DNA of 64,000 nucleotides. It comes from Trametopsis cervina. Its lineage: Eukaryota > Basidiomycota > Agaricomycetes > Polyporales > Irpicaceae. The translations under genes and the position numbers were made by a program. A model generated the notes under the pieces. It was given only the letters and a program-made list of their open reading frames with translations. It was not told the DNA's origin and ran no database searches. How positions within the stretch are numbered: position 1 is the first letter of the stretch; each line of letters starts with the position of its first letter. Positions 12,543 to 24,300 of the stretch are shown piece after piece. The DNA is taken from positions 186,001 to 250,000 of the forward strand of contig MU278365.1 in assembly GCA_022385755.1 (NCBI GenBank). Direction: 5' to 3'.

Positions 12543-15465
12543 TTAGACTTTCGCCGCCGCGCTGCGCAGATTCGTCGAGCTCGGCACGCGCATCATCGTC
12601 GGCCGCGGCGGCGCACCGGTGCTCGACTTGTATACCATCCCCGTGCCCGTGCGAGGCTTCCTGTCCCCCGGCGTAACCGGGCGCGAGATCTGGGGCACGC
12701 TCGTCTTCGGCGGAGGAACAGCAGGCACCGGCATCGAGTGCGCAGGCGAACTGTGCGCGATCGGTCGTTCCGTGCGCGAGGACGACAGACTGCTGTTGCT
12801 GGCATTCGGCCGCGCAGACGCGGACGGCATGCGCAGGCTGCCCTGGGACGACTTCGGCTGCAGACCGGAAGCCTGTGGGAGGCGAAGAGGCCGTGGGACA
12901 GCTGCCCTCTGCGGAACCGAAGAGGGGGTTATAGCCTTCGAGTGTCCCACGGAGGCACTTGACGAGATGTTCGAAGCCGCGGACGCCGTGCGTTCGCGCG
13001 GGAACGGCATCGAACTCATAGACGAAGGGTAGGCAAGCCCCTTCAAGTTCTTGGTCGACGGAATCTTCCTAGGCACAGCCGTCTTCTCCCGCGCATGTCC
13101 GTAAGCTCCAAGATCATCGTCGCCAATAGGGGTTATGGGCATAGGCAGGCTGGCGGTTGACGCACTGGACGGCGTCGCGATGTCTTCGTCGGCATCGTGC
13201 TCCTTGATGTGACAGAGAGACATTGTACTCTCCGAGCCGCCTCTGCCTCTATTTGACGTAGCGGAGAACACCGATGACGCGGTAGAAGTTCGCGAGCGCG
13301 AACTCATGCTTGAGGCGCTGCTGGCAGTACTCGCTCTTCCCCATGACGTCGGCGGATGGGACATTTTAATCTCCCGGGCGAGAGTGTGAGAGGCAGACGT
13401 CAGCGTGTCGCTGACAGACCGTGTGAGGCTCTGCGGAGTCGACGCCGACCGTTTCGTTTTCGCTCTGCTGGTGGCGGAGTTCAACGAGCTGCTCGACGTG
13501 CGGTGCGAGAGCACAAGCGATGATATGCGCTTTGTAAGCGCAGACGGCGCATCTTCGTCTTCACTGTCGCTCCATCCGAGACCTGTCGTGAGACCGATGC
13601 CGCCGCGTAGCAGCGTGCCATCTCTGTGCCGCACCCGTCGTTGGACGGTGTCCCGCTGGTCCTTGTACACGCCAGTCTTTGTCATGACTGAGTCGGCTAC
13701 AATGACGAAACGTCATCAGCATGAACACCACTTCAACGACAGTAGTAACAAAAAAAACTTACCCACTGAGGCCACGCTTAAGTGGCGATCGTATGGCGTC
13801 GGTGCTCTGATGGATTGCGGTAATATCTTCGAGTGCGGCGAAAGCATGCCATCGCGAACCATTAAATTCCTGTGGAACGGGTTAGCACACATACACGCAC
13901 TGAAAAAACATGGGGCGGAGAATGTGCCTTGCCAGAGAACAAGGTTCCCCAAGCCCATAGACAATGGCAGACGACACAGCGGCGGCGAGAGCCCGCCGCA
14001 CTGACGAGAACAAGAACGCAATAAACGGACAGCCTACTCACGTTAAAGGCGTCTGCACGTCGATACTCGAATCACTATCTCCCCCCTCATCCTCACTCCC
14101 CTCAAACACCCCATCGCTCCCAAACCCATCAAGCTCCCTCTCCAACCGCGCCTCCACCTCCCGATCCAACATCCGCTCATCAATCTTCGTGCCCGTCCCG
14201 TCCACCAGTTCCCCATAATCGCTCTCCTCGTCGTCGTCCGCCTCATGGTGCTGCTGGCGATGACTCGAATAGGACGACTTCACCGCGGACCGGAAGTGCG
14301 GCAAGGGCACGGGGATCGCGGCGCTGTCACTTGCGTGACGCGAGCCGCGCGATTTGCGTAGGGATGTTGGACGAGAGCGCGACTTTGAGCCTGTTGAGAA
14401 GTGGGAAGACGACTTGCGTCGGGGCCGGGGCGTCGACGCGAGGATTTCGGTGATGTCGGGGCTCTCTGCGCCTGGACGCAGCTGCTGCTGCGAGCGCGCG
14501 GCGTTCACCGATGTCCTGGTGGCAAACGAGCTGGAAGGGGAGTGTGACGAAGACGCCAGCGGAGCGGTGTTGGGTAGGGGAGGCAAGTCCTTGTTCAGGA
14601 CGGCGGTGGGCGGACGCGCTCTGGTGGAGGGGTTCGGTCGTAGCTGCGGTGCGGACTTGTAGCTTGAGACAGAACTTTTCACCAGCTGAGCAACAGGCTG
14701 GGGAGACAATGGCAACGGCTCCGTTTCGTCCTCCTGCAACGCTGGCAAATCACGCATGTCGATCGACGAAATCGAGTCATTCATACCCTGCCCACTGCGA
14801 TGTCCCTTGCCCTTACGTCTGCGTACCTTGCTGGGATTATATCCAAGCTCCAGCACGCTCTCCTCCTCGTCCGTATCCGTCAACTCGAGGTGCCTGGGCG
14901 GCGAAGATGTGACAGACGTCGACGGCGTGTTCAAGACGACGTCGTCAATCGACATGGTAGTGGGCTCTTCCGTAATGGAAGCGGCCAACAACGGAGACCT
15001 GTCAGAGGCAAAGCGACTGGACGCGTGCGCGTGAGAAGAGGATGTGCTTGATGCCAAAGAATGTACCGAGCGCGCTGATGTCGATGAGCCATAATACGAA
15101 TTTGTAGATGATTGCAACGAGGGGGTGATGCCCGACACGCTTGCTATCGAGTCGCGCTGCGAGTAATGTGAAGCGACCGACGAGGCGATAGACATCTTCG
15201 ACGCGCGACGCGACCGCGCTGCTGAGATGAACGCCAGAGTCTCATGCTCGGTTACTGGCGAAGGACCGGGTACTGGGGGCAGAGGTGAAGATGGCGGAAG
15301 CGATAGCGGCGGATTGGGTGCTGCGAGTGGGCTGAGGACTGTCCCAGGGAGCGGTGTGGTAGGGATGTGGGAGGGGGGTGCCGGGAACGAAGAGATGAGC
15401 AAAGGCATGGCATTTTTACGTCGGTCTGACAAGCGCAACTCCGTTGCCGTTGTTGAAGTAGACAT
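12543..15465 (-). CDS. Large Ser-rich disordered protein, unknown function
   Basis: Three exons. The first (15465 to about 14040) begins MSTSTTATELRLSDRRKNAM and is rich in Ser, Pro and Arg, with acidic stretches near its end (EADDDEESDYGELVDG, FEGSEDEGGDSDSSID). A short middle exon near 13870-13760 encodes NLMVRDGMLSPHSKILPQS. The last exon includes RDTVQRRVRHRDGTLLRGGI followed by GLTTGLGWSDSEDEDAPSAL, then Ser-rich sequence to ATNLRSAAAKV-like basic ends at 12543. The two ordered-looking blocks (middle exon and the RHRDGTLLRGG block) look like the conserved core of a family found in related fungi; the rest is predicted disorder with many possible phosphorylation sites. Both introns preserve frame when removed. 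A start at 15465 is preferred over a longer frame reaching 15675 because it follows a leader-like stretch. Function unknown; a signalling or cell-cortex role would be a guess. Confidence 0.75.
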
Positions 15466-16932
15466 GGCGGGGGAGAGGGGAGGAGGTCCAACCTGAAAGA
15501 GAGTTTGGGACGTAAAAAATAACGCGGCAGGTGTGCGGAGACGTGTGCCGTATGGAGGGCTTGACTTGTGATCGTGGGCGAGTCGCTGAAGAGGTACAGT
15601 AGACAGCTGAGCGTCACCAGCGCTGGAGAGACAATGGGACTCACGAATTACTGGATCTTCCCCGAAACCTGCCAAGGACCCTGAACGAAACTTCTAGTGC
15701 TAACCAGGGAAGGGATGGATCGTGCTAATCTCGGACGAAGAGCTGGGCTGGTGGTGGGGGTTATGAGAGTAGGGTAAGGATGGAGGACGGGTCGTCGTAG
15801 GAATAGGATGGAAGAGGGAGGTTGGTAAGGGTATGAAATTAAGGTAGGGGTGAAAAAGGAAAGCCGTAAGGATAGTGTAGCACACAGTCGGGGTGAGACA
15901 ATGCGAACTAGGGCAAAGACGGAGAGGGGCAATTGTCTTGTTGGCTCCAAGTTGGCGCGTGCGGTGCGAGGAATGCAGCTTACTCCGTTCGTAGGCTAGC
16001 CGCGGCCGACGCCTGCCTGGGCAGAGAAAATGCCGGGATGGGTCGCAAGCGACGCTCGCGGGATGGGAGAAGTCGGTGGTGGCCGTCGGTAAGAGAGGAA
16101 GAGGGAGGTTGGCGACGACAGGCTACGGTCCTCTGCGCGAGTTCGGGGAGCGGACCAGATTCGCTGCACCAGATCATGGCTCGTTCTTCGCAGCCAGACC
16201 GGCGTCTATACTCTTAGCAGACAAAAACCGAAGCTTCTTTACGCTGCCGTAAAGAGCTTAGCTGCCTTTTCCGGGTTCGGCGACTGACCGCCATCAGCTG
16301 GAGTTACGCTTTGCCATGTGGCACTGCTTCCGGCCCGCGCCCACTAGCCACAATCTACTCCCGCCTCCTCTCGCCTTCTGATGAGCAACTAGACTGCGCC
16401 TCCGAGCGGATGCTGGCACAACGGATGGGCCACTTTACGACAACTGCGACCAACCAGCGATCAACGTGCAAGACTGCAGGTCTTTCTGTGTATGGCATTC
16501 ATCTCCCTCACCGCCGTAATCAGCAGGGACGACTCTGATCGTGTATCACGTTAAAAATTCATTTACCCCCTCAGCGGACCAATCACGTTAAAGTTCACAC
16601 TGAATAGCGTTCGGTCATACTGCCTACTGTTCCCTGGATTCCCCGTCATGTCTGTCTGATATTCAGTTCCACATCCACTTCCCACCAAGTGTCCTTGATA
16701 GTCTATCGAAGAACACGAGAAGACGGAAAAGTGGAGTTATCTAGCCAAACCTCGCAGCCAACCAAACAGCACCGTCAACAAACTCTCACTCTCGCACCGC
16801 ATGCAGGGCTGATTCCCTGCTTGGCGCTCCCAACGGTCTCCCATGGGCATCGCAAGGACACGTCGCACCCTCCCACACATCTTTTGGGCACCGCTAGAGG
16901 AAAAGCAACTCACGCCGCCCAGCTCGCTTCCG
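15466..16932. other. Intergenic, no supported gene
   Basis: About 1.47 kb. The part next to 15465 is the leader and promoter of the Ser-rich gene; the part ending at 16932 is the 3' flank of the small gene split by the transposon. Frames here have no coherent protein character. Nothing repetitive was recognised. Confidence 0.45.
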
Positions 16933-17093
16933 TTAGCGGGGAGGCACACGCATCATATCGCAGGCTTCGAGCGTGCCCCGGATCTGCTGGTCCTGGCCCT
17001 CAAACTTCAATTCCAACCGCTTCTCGTACGCCTGCGAAAATCAGTGTCATGCTCGCACGTCCCTGATACAGTACGTTTTTACGGCATCAGCGT

Positions 17094-17101
17094 GTTCGGC
17101 C
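17094..17101. repeat. Left target-site duplication of hAT element
   Basis: GTTCGGCC, identical to the eight bases at 19835-19842. Confidence 0.95.
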
Positions 17102-17118
17102 TAGTGTTGTTGGCAGAA
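17102..17118 (+). repeat. Left terminal inverted repeat of hAT element
   Basis: TAGTGTTGTTGGCAGAA; matches the reverse complement of the right end at 16 of 17 bases. Confidence 0.95.
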
Positions 17119-17277
17119 GTCTGCCATTCTGCCATGGCGCTTTGGCAGAATGGCAACTGCCAGGCAGAATTCGACCACGTTCGGCACAATCCGGCGTATA
17201 TATCCGATTAAGCGCCCCGTCGCGCACGTAAAATTTGTGTTTTGCGAGACGACTTCTCGTATTCTTATCTAGGCATC

Positions 17278-19702
17278 ATGGCTCCAGGTCGTCCATTACC
17301 TGCGCTTTACTCCGAGAACTTTACTTTCATCGAGAAATTAGACAATAAATCAAACCGCGCGGTTTACCGCTGCATACACTGTAATGCAGAAGGTGCTGGT
17401 GCTCGCATAGAGAACAGAGACAATAATCTTGCTAAGCATCTTGCTGACACGGATAAGTGTCCAAATGCGCCATCTGAAGTAAGGGCTCATGCTCGGAGGT
17501 TCATGCAGGACAAGGCTGCTGCATCTCTTGTCTCTGGCGGCATGGAAGAGGGTAATGGAGGAGTAGTGGTCAGAAAAAAGAGACGTGTAGCTGCAACACT
17601 GGATGGGTATGTCGATCATGCTCTGACCACGGTGCAGCAGGAGCAGGCAGATGTCAGACTTTTCCGGTCCGTAACTATTTCTTCGATATACATATATACT
17701 CTACATGTATTTTCTAGATTTCTTGTACATGCAAACATTGCTTTGCGTGCTGCTGAGAATCCATACTTCCGTCAATTCACTGATGCCATTCGACCTTCCT
17801 ATATGCCCGCTACCCGTTATATCCTGTCACATCGAATCCTGGATGCTGAGCGATCTCGTGTTGAACAAGACAACATTGATAGGCTAAAGCAGCGCAAACG
17901 GCTTACTCTCCTTTTGGATGGGTGGACAGATATATTGGGACGGGAGTTATATGGATGTGTGGCTGCAGAGATTAATCAGTATCCAATTGTCTTAGGCTTG
18001 AAAGATATGACCGGTGTTCGAACCACAGGCATGAATATCTTTGAGGCAGCTACAACGTTACTTCAGAGAAATGATATCCGGGACGGTAAAAATCTTCTTG
18101 CTGTTACGACCGATAATCCCTCTGTCATGCGTAACTTTCGGGACAGATTTCAGAATGAATTTTATTGGGTCCTTGTGAGTAATTGTCTTGAATATTTACT
18201 GCTTATACTTACGATTATGTCAGACCTTACCATGCTTCTTGCATGGTCTTGGAAATATTATTGGTGCTATTGCGGCATTTCCGGTGATGAAGAGGATCCT
18301 TGCCAAAGCTACTCGGATTGTGGCATTTTTTGAAGGCTCACATTACTGGGGCGGACAACTTGACGAAGAAGCACAAAAACTCGGAGTAACCCGTTCAATG
18401 AAGCAGAACTGTGAGTCTCGATGGTACGCACTGGCTTTACAAGCTGTCAGCATTGATGCATATCGGTATTTCTCCGTTATTTTGACTCTATGCTACATGA
18501 GCTAAATAACAGCCAGGCCTGCACTTCAGATGATTTGCCTGCGGGATGAGGCAAGAAGGAGGATAAACGGCCTCTCTCCTGTGGCACAGGACGTCATCAA
18601 TATTGTACTCTATACTACAGACTTCTGGCCGATGCTCAAGCAGTTTCACAAGACAGTCGCTCCACTCGTCGATGCTATTGGCAATCTAGAATCTCGAGAA
18701 GCCACCTTAGCCGACTGCATGCTTGAGCTTATTCGCTGCGCTCGAGACTTCACTAGGATCCCGCTGGAGAGAGAGGAGAATGGTGGATTCTGGGCTCATG
18801 CTAAGTCTACGTTCAATACTCGCTTCCATGCTATGAATACCGATGTTCACCAACTTGCCCTTTTCCTCCATCCTCTTTGCCGTAAGCTTGCCATTCACCA
18901 GGCAGCGAAGGAGCGCTCCCTTACATTTATGCTCAAGACAGCCCTAAGGATTGCTCATCAGTGGCGGTGGGATAAACAGAAGGCAGAGGGACTGGTTGCG
19001 GACATGAAGACGTACCATACATGTCGCGGCCACTTCAGCGGAGGAGGTGAAAACGGCCTTGAATGGTGGGAATCCCTTCCGATCACCTCCGAGGCTCACC
19101 CCTTGAAGACCCTTGCCATTGCCCTCTTCACAGTCGTGCCTCATGCCGCAGAGGTTGAGAGACTGTTCTCGCAACTTGGCGGTGTTCAAACTGCGCGGAG
19201 GTGCAATTTATCAGTCCAGAACTTCGAGGCATTGGGAAAGATTCGGGCCAACCTTGCGTATCAGCTCTGGGAAGATGAACGTTCAAAGACCGGCAAAATC
19301 CCGCGGCGCCGACATGCACATATGCATACCCGAGCACAGCCTGGAATCGACTCAGATCTCGCAAAGGAGATTGAAGAAAACTTCACCTGGCATTCTCCAT
19401 TGGCGGTGCAAGACATTGAGCAGCCCACAGAGGTTGTAAGAATTGAGGATATGACCGAGGAAGAATTTGAGGTGGAATTTGAACGGTGGGAGGCGCAGCA
19501 GCAGGCGGAAATGGGCTCTGACGTGCAGGACCTGGAAATCGATGGAAATGAAGTTCTGGAGGGGCATGTTTATGATTTTGAGGAGTTTGAGAGAGTAGAA
19601 AAACGTACTGTGGTGTTGTCCTTTGAAAGCGACGCCGTGGTTGTTGCGGAGAACGCGCCGCAGAGCGTCGACTGGGACGTCGACACCCTGGCAGACCTGT
19701 AG
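17278..19702 (+). CDS. hAT-family transposase, intact
   Basis: Cuts and rejoins DNA at the element's ends. Four exons (17278-17666, 17718-18174, 18224-18465, 18517-19702) sum to 2274 nt, an exact 758 codons, giving 757 residues with no internal stop. Domains in order: an N-terminal BED-like zinc finger (CIHC, then H and C in NNLAKHLADTDKC); the RNase-H-like core with the first catalytic Asp probably in LTLLLDGWTD and the second in AVTTDNPSVMR; the hAT-typical LPCFLHGLGNIIG and NCESRWYAL; and the third acidic residue probably in HAAEVERLFSQLGG within the C-terminal dimerisation region that starts WWESLPITSEAHPLKTLAI. An acidic tail rich in Glu follows. The start MAPGRPLPALYSE is the first ATG in frame. 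Catalytic assignments follow known hAT transposases; the exon joins were read by eye and each preserves frame. Confidence 0.93.
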
Positions 19703-19817
19703 CGGCCTTTATTTACTCGTATTTGTACTTACGCGCGCTTGCCTAATTCTGCCTAATTCTGCCCATTCTGCCAAGCGCCGTTCTGCCGTTCTGCCTGGCA
19801 GATATCCCTCAAGATAA

Positions 19818-19834
19818 TTCTGCCCACAACACTA
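19818..19834 (-). repeat. Right terminal inverted repeat of hAT element
   Basis: TTCTGCCCACAACACTA on the + strand; reverse complement of the left end with one mismatch. Confidence 0.95.
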
Positions 19835-19842
19835 GTTCGGCC
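19835..19842. repeat. Right target-site duplication of hAT element
   Basis: GTTCGGCC, identical to 17094-17101. Confidence 0.95.
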
Positions 19843-20135
19843 TGCAGCAGCATCTGATCCGCGCGTGCAACTCAGGGATGGGAAGCTTGCTCAGCGAGCC
19901 TGACACGCTGTTCGTCGTGCTGATGCCGCTGTTGGCCGTCGTCGTGTCTGGGGGACACCACGATATGTCGCACGACAACTCGAACGACAAAGATGCTGGT
20001 GAGTGATAAAGCAATGCGCTCCAGCGACGCGCATGATGGTCATCACGTTTTACAGGCGTACTTGTGTTACAGCAGCGCGAGGTCCTGGTCGAAATCGCAG
20101 CGCTCATTTCTCGCCTCGACGACCGCTAGCGACAT

Positions 20136-22542
20136 GCATTGCTTGAAGACGTGCAATCATTCTAAAGGTCTAACCCAATGAAATTCGCTACGTTAATCCT
20201 ATTCCACCTGTCCGTGCCGCCCGCCACCGACACCCCCGATACGTTCTAGGATCATGTTGGCGTACCGAGACTCGTCGGAAACAGCGCAAATAGGAACCGT
20301 ACCCACTGAGATGAGCAGCGTCCACCCGCCAGCAAGGTTCCGTTGCCACCGGGCTACCATGCAAAATATCTGCCTGGCAGTCACCGAACAAACAGGCTAC
20401 CATCGCAACGATCCTAGCCCATTTCACGCGAAGCACCCGCAACTCATAGCTCATTTCCGCCATCCAGATCCAGCGGTCCCACCCAACGCCGCAAAACATC
20501 ATCAACGAACATCATCTCCAATTCCCTCCCGCGAGCGCTTGGTGGAAAGAACGCCACAACGATCCGACGCTCCCAACTGGGCAAGCGCGCAGGGGCGCTC
20601 CACTGGCATGTGTGGCATTGGCCCCTCGATCGCACAATGACGTGAGCCGCCCGCTCTCATCAATTGGGCGTTTCGCTTGCCCTGCGCAACCCTCGAGACG
20701 TTAATGAAATTGATCTCGCCACTGACGCGGACCCACAGACGCACACAGTGGCTGGCTGGCTGTGGCTGCTGGGGTCGATCGGCTTTTTGACTCCTTTTGA
20801 GTGGACAAGTGCGTGCAGCCACCGGTCTAACTTACTCTGGTCTGGCGTGGTTTATAGGAGCATGGGATGTGGGGAATGGGTTGTGTTCGATCGTTCCCAG
20901 TAGGACGGCGTTATGGGAGGGTGATGGCAACCAACGCTCCTTCTGTTCTTATCCCGTGCTTAAGCATGCCCCGTTGTGGCGGGCGGAGTAGTGGCGAATC
21001 AGTAAGCGCTACATCCCGTAACTCCTCTTCTTATTCGCAAATACATGTGATATATGCAGTGAACAACGATGTTCTATCTAACAAGATGTTGCCGTAGGCT
21101 TCCACCCGTAAGTTGCGATCCTACAGACCGAGCCCGACGCCTGCGCCACGAATCTCTGGTCCGACCGCATTGCATTCGGGGATAAAACCGTTTGTCGTTG
21201 ACAGCACGGCCATGCACCCGAACAGACAGGCTGCGTTGTCCATGATAAATTGCGAGATGTAGCACTTGGCACATATAGGGGCTGACTTCACTCAACAACG
21301 GCGCTACCTCAAGTGTAATGGTCGCTGATGGGACACACTCCCCCCACTTCAAACAAAGATACTCCATAGCTACGATGTACTATCACATCGAACCAAACTT
21401 ACATATACATATCGGCGGTCGAGTAGGTGCCATTCCGTCTACATACTATACCGCTACCGCTGGAGAAACGAGCAACAACATATCGGCAAGCTGATCGTGT
21501 TTCTTCGCCGCGATTGTACGTCTCCGCGCGAATATACCCCGCAGCTATTACAATATATACGTTCGATAACACGATGACTGCGGGGAATTACGATCCTCGT
21601 GCATGCATCGATAACGCGGTGAGGATGCGATGGAGACCATCTCCGCGTCCTCCATCAAAACCAATAATCACTTGCGTGAACAACGACGAGGTTGCTCCAC
21701 GCGCGTACATCTTCTATTCAACGCGACACAGGCTGTATCCTGTACAGTACAGTACAGCCCGGTGTGTGCCATGCCAACGCACATATGGCGAGGTCGGAGA
21801 GAAGGCAAGCGGAACTTCGAACGTCGCACAGTAACTGCGTCGAAGGAGCATAGCGTCCTGTGAGTGAGAGAATTACGCGGGGTGCACAAGCTGTGGGTCA
21901 GTTCGCTTGGAGGTTGGGTGGGTGCTGGTCCGATCGAGGTCACCGCCGAACATATGGATGTATGCATGCTCGCATCAACTATGCGTCTTGGTTCCATTTG
22001 ATGATGCTCATTGCCCAAGCACGACCATCCTCGGTGTTCTCGGGCCAACGAGCAAGTCGGGATCATAGCTACGAGCCTCGAGATCAGAGCGACGGTCTTC
22101 GTCATTCCCAGGCCTCGAGGGCGAGCTTCGATGTCCTCGAGGCTCATGTAGCTTCGCGGCTGCGGACGTGGAGTCGGAGTGGGTATACGTGTGCTCTGTG
22201 TTGAGAAATCACAAGGGTTAGTGGACTCGACATACCAAATAAAAAAATGTGAAATATGGGTAGGCTAGAAGCCCCCCCCGTCCTGGAAGCTCCAACCCTC
22301 AAAGAAGCAGGGGCTGCGAATGGTGCGAGACTAAGTCTGCCGGTGGAATGGATGTCGTCGAGAAAATCGATATATGATACACTCCTGTGTCACATACAGC
22401 GATTCAAGTCCGGTCTGTGAGAGTTAACTCATCGGTTTTCTTCCATTGTTGGACTATTGTACAAATCAGAGCACTAGCTTGTTAGTTTTACACCACCACG
22501 ATTCGCGTCCTTGGTTCGTTCGTGGAGATCGGTGCACACCGT
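20136..22542. other. 2.4-kb stretch without a supported gene
   Basis: Several frames of 60-160 codons exist on both strands, but none shows a family motif, consistent intron signals or normal residue composition. A short CTGTACAGTACAGTACAG tract lies near 21738-21757 and a run of C near 22274. The last 100 bases are the 3' flank of the enoyl-CoA hydratase. It may hold decayed gene or transposon remains; I cannot show this. Confidence 0.45.
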
Positions 22543-23653
22543 TCACGAGTGGGTGAACTTCGCCTTGCGCTTCTCAGCAAAGGCGCTCATGCCTGCGAAA
22601 CATGCCTCGTCAGCATTCATTCTCAATGGCACTGAGACAGAACGACTGCACATACCCTCTTTCTGGTCGCTCGTCGCAAACAAACCATGGAAGAGCCTCC
22701 TCTCCGCCGTCAAACCTGCCGACATGCTCAGCTCATACGCATCATTAACCGCCTCCTTCCCGGCCTGCACCGCAAGCCTTCCCTTGCTCGCAATAACGCC
22801 CGCCATCTTCACTGCCTCTTCCACGACTTTCCCCTCGCCCTCCTCCACGACCTTGGACACCATGCCCCAGGATTCCGCCTCGTGCGCGGTGAAGTTCCGC
22901 CCGGTGAGCACGAGTTCCATTGTGCGCGACTTGCCGATCGTGCGTGCGAGTCGCTGTGAGCCTCCACCGCCTGGGATGACGCCGATGTTGATCTCGGGTT
23001 GGCCGAAGACGGCGGTTGGCGAGGCGAGGATGATGTCGCACATCAGGGCGAGCTCACAGCCGCCGCCGAGCTGAGCGCATACATTGAGTTCACGACTCAG
23101 TGGAAAGAGATGAAGGAGGTAGCATACCGCGTATCCGCTGACTGCGGCGATGATTGGCTTGCGAATCTGTGTGATTTCCGCCCAGTTCTCCAAGAACTTG
23201 TTCTTGAACACCTCGGGATCTGTACGAGACCGTAAGTCCTATAGGAGGCGTTTAACGACCTTGCATCTACTCACAGGTCTTGTCCTTCATCTCCTTGATG
23301 TCAGCACCAGCTGATGCGCTCTGTTAACAAATGTCATTCTCACGGGAGCATGGAAACACACCTGCAAAGGCTCTGTCACTGCCAGTGATGACCAGAGCAC
23401 CGACGTCCTCATCCTCGTCAAACTCGCGCAATGCCTTGTTCAGTTCGATGAACAGCGCAGAAGAGAGCGCGTTGAGAGCCTTCGGTCGGTTGAGCGTGAT
23501 CAGCGCGACGCCGTCTGCGGGCTTCGAGGTGAGGATGTTTTCGTACTGTGTAGTCGACATGAGGCGCAAACGAAGGAGAGCGGGGGAGGGAGAGATGCGT
23601 GCGGCGGTGGGAGTCGCGCGGAGAGCTTGTCTGTTGAGGAGACGAAGGGCCAT
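22543..23653 (-). CDS. Enoyl-CoA hydratase, mitochondrial (crotonase family)
   Basis: Adds water to 2-enoyl-CoA in fatty-acid and branched-chain amino-acid breakdown in mitochondria. Seen: a basic presequence ([20 protein letters not shown]), the fold start [20 protein letters not shown], and [11 protein letters not shown], a crotonase hallmark that forms the oxyanion hole. Next come [20 protein letters not shown] with the first catalytic Glu, then [20 protein letters not shown] with the second. The protein ends [14 protein letters not shown], the usual crotonase tail. At least four short introns; the one after RAFA has its acceptor just before GCTGGTGCTGAC, which restores the AAGADIKEM motif. 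It is transcribed away from HMG-CoA lyase, with 647 bp between the start codons, so shared control is plausible. Residues match short-chain enoyl-CoA hydratase (ECHS1-like) rather than the bifunctional peroxisomal form. Confidence 0.95.
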
Positions 23654-24300
23654 GCGGGCGTTGCACTGGAATACAGGAGACGACGTGAGCCGTGAGGGTA
23701 CCGTGTGGAATTCGACACCGCGTTAAGTATCGAAATGCCCGGTATGTATAGCGCGATGTGCGAATCAGAAATAGATACTACCAGAGAGGTGTGCAGACAA
23801 CGCGGTTGGGTGGTCTGTCAACGTGCTTAGACACTCAGCAGCAGAAGTGAGGTGTGGATGGATTCGTTGAAGCCTCTTGGGCGAAGTCGACAGCGGATCG
23901 GCCACTGCGACATTCACAAGGAAGGGCCTCGGACCCTAAAAGCCGAACCGTCACCGCCGATCGTCCTTTCTTGCCTGCGTACTTTTACACGCTGCTGCAG
24001 CGATCTCACTAATCGAGGAGCAAGGTGCAGTATGGATATTTTTGTTGACCTTCCGTGCCCACTGAAGTCTCTCAGGCAGTTTCAGAGGTCGGTAAGCTGG
24101 GTGTACTGCGCCATGCACGTGCTTACACATAGACAGGTGATCGACAAGCCTTACAGTATCCCGGATCTTGTCTCTGAACAACACCTTCCCCGCTTTCGTC
24201 ACTCGAGGACACCTCTGACGGTTCATGTACGCTGCTCCAGTGAGTCTCATATCGCTTTTATCACCACCAAGACTACTAAACGCTACACAGCAATAGCAAC
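23654..24300. promoter_or_regulatory. Bidirectional promoter region of enoyl-CoA hydratase and HMG-CoA lyase
   Basis: The two start codons face away from each other across 647 bp with no convincing gene between. Both products act in mitochondrial acyl-CoA and leucine catabolism, so a shared regulatory region is an inference from layout. I could not name a specific factor site. Confidence 0.5.

Larger units (their letters stand above)
17102..19834 (+). mobile_element. hAT-superfamily DNA transposon, apparently complete and autonomous
   Basis: A 2733-bp element bounded by near-perfect 17-bp inverted ends that start TAGTGTTG, within the hAT terminal pattern, and flanked by an exact 8-bp direct duplication GTTCGGCC, the length hAT transposases make. 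Inside is one intact four-exon transposase. Both sub-terminal regions carry several copies of a TTCTGCC / GGCAGAA motif (17110-17170 and 19745-19825) in both orientations, as expected for transposase-binding repeats. The intact coding sequence and undegraded target duplication argue for a recent insertion, possibly a still-active copy. Confidence 0.95.
16933..20107 (-). pseudogene. Small coiled-coil protein gene split by hAT insertion
   Basis: When the transposon and one target copy are removed in thought, a short minus-strand gene appears. It starts at ATG 20105-20107 (MSAAISTRTSRC). A 74-nt intron follows (19997-20070, GTAACA..CACCAG, phase kept), then an exon encoding SGISTTNSVSGSLSKLPIPE and LHARIR. 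The reading frame then shifts by one base near 19854, continues LLQAE up to the insertion, resumes HADA in 17083-17101, passes a 51-nt intron (17032-17082) and ends with AYEKRLELKFEGQDQQIR and CDMMRVPPR at 16933. The last part is a charged coiled coil. The product would be roughly 105 residues. The insertion, and apparently a single-base loss, break it. The family is not recognised. Open frames also exist on the opposite strand, so strand choice is a judgement based on residue composition and intron quality. Confidence 0.5.

Noticed and set aside
16843..20129. Open frame on the + strand running through the hAT insertion site and on to a spliced end at 20129
   Set aside because: It is the antisense of the better-looking - strand exons; the same DNA happens to carry GT..AG ends in both directions. 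The - strand reading has charged coiled-coil and Ser/Thr-rich composition typical of protein, so it was preferred, with modest confidence.
20188..20635. Frames on the - strand including SVGTVPICAVSDESRYANMI
   Set aside because: Some stretches look protein-like, but three frames would need to be mixed without good splice sites; left as undefined.
21427..22204. Frames of 114-159 codons on both strands
   Set aside because: Residue composition is random-looking and no intron signals link them to further exons.
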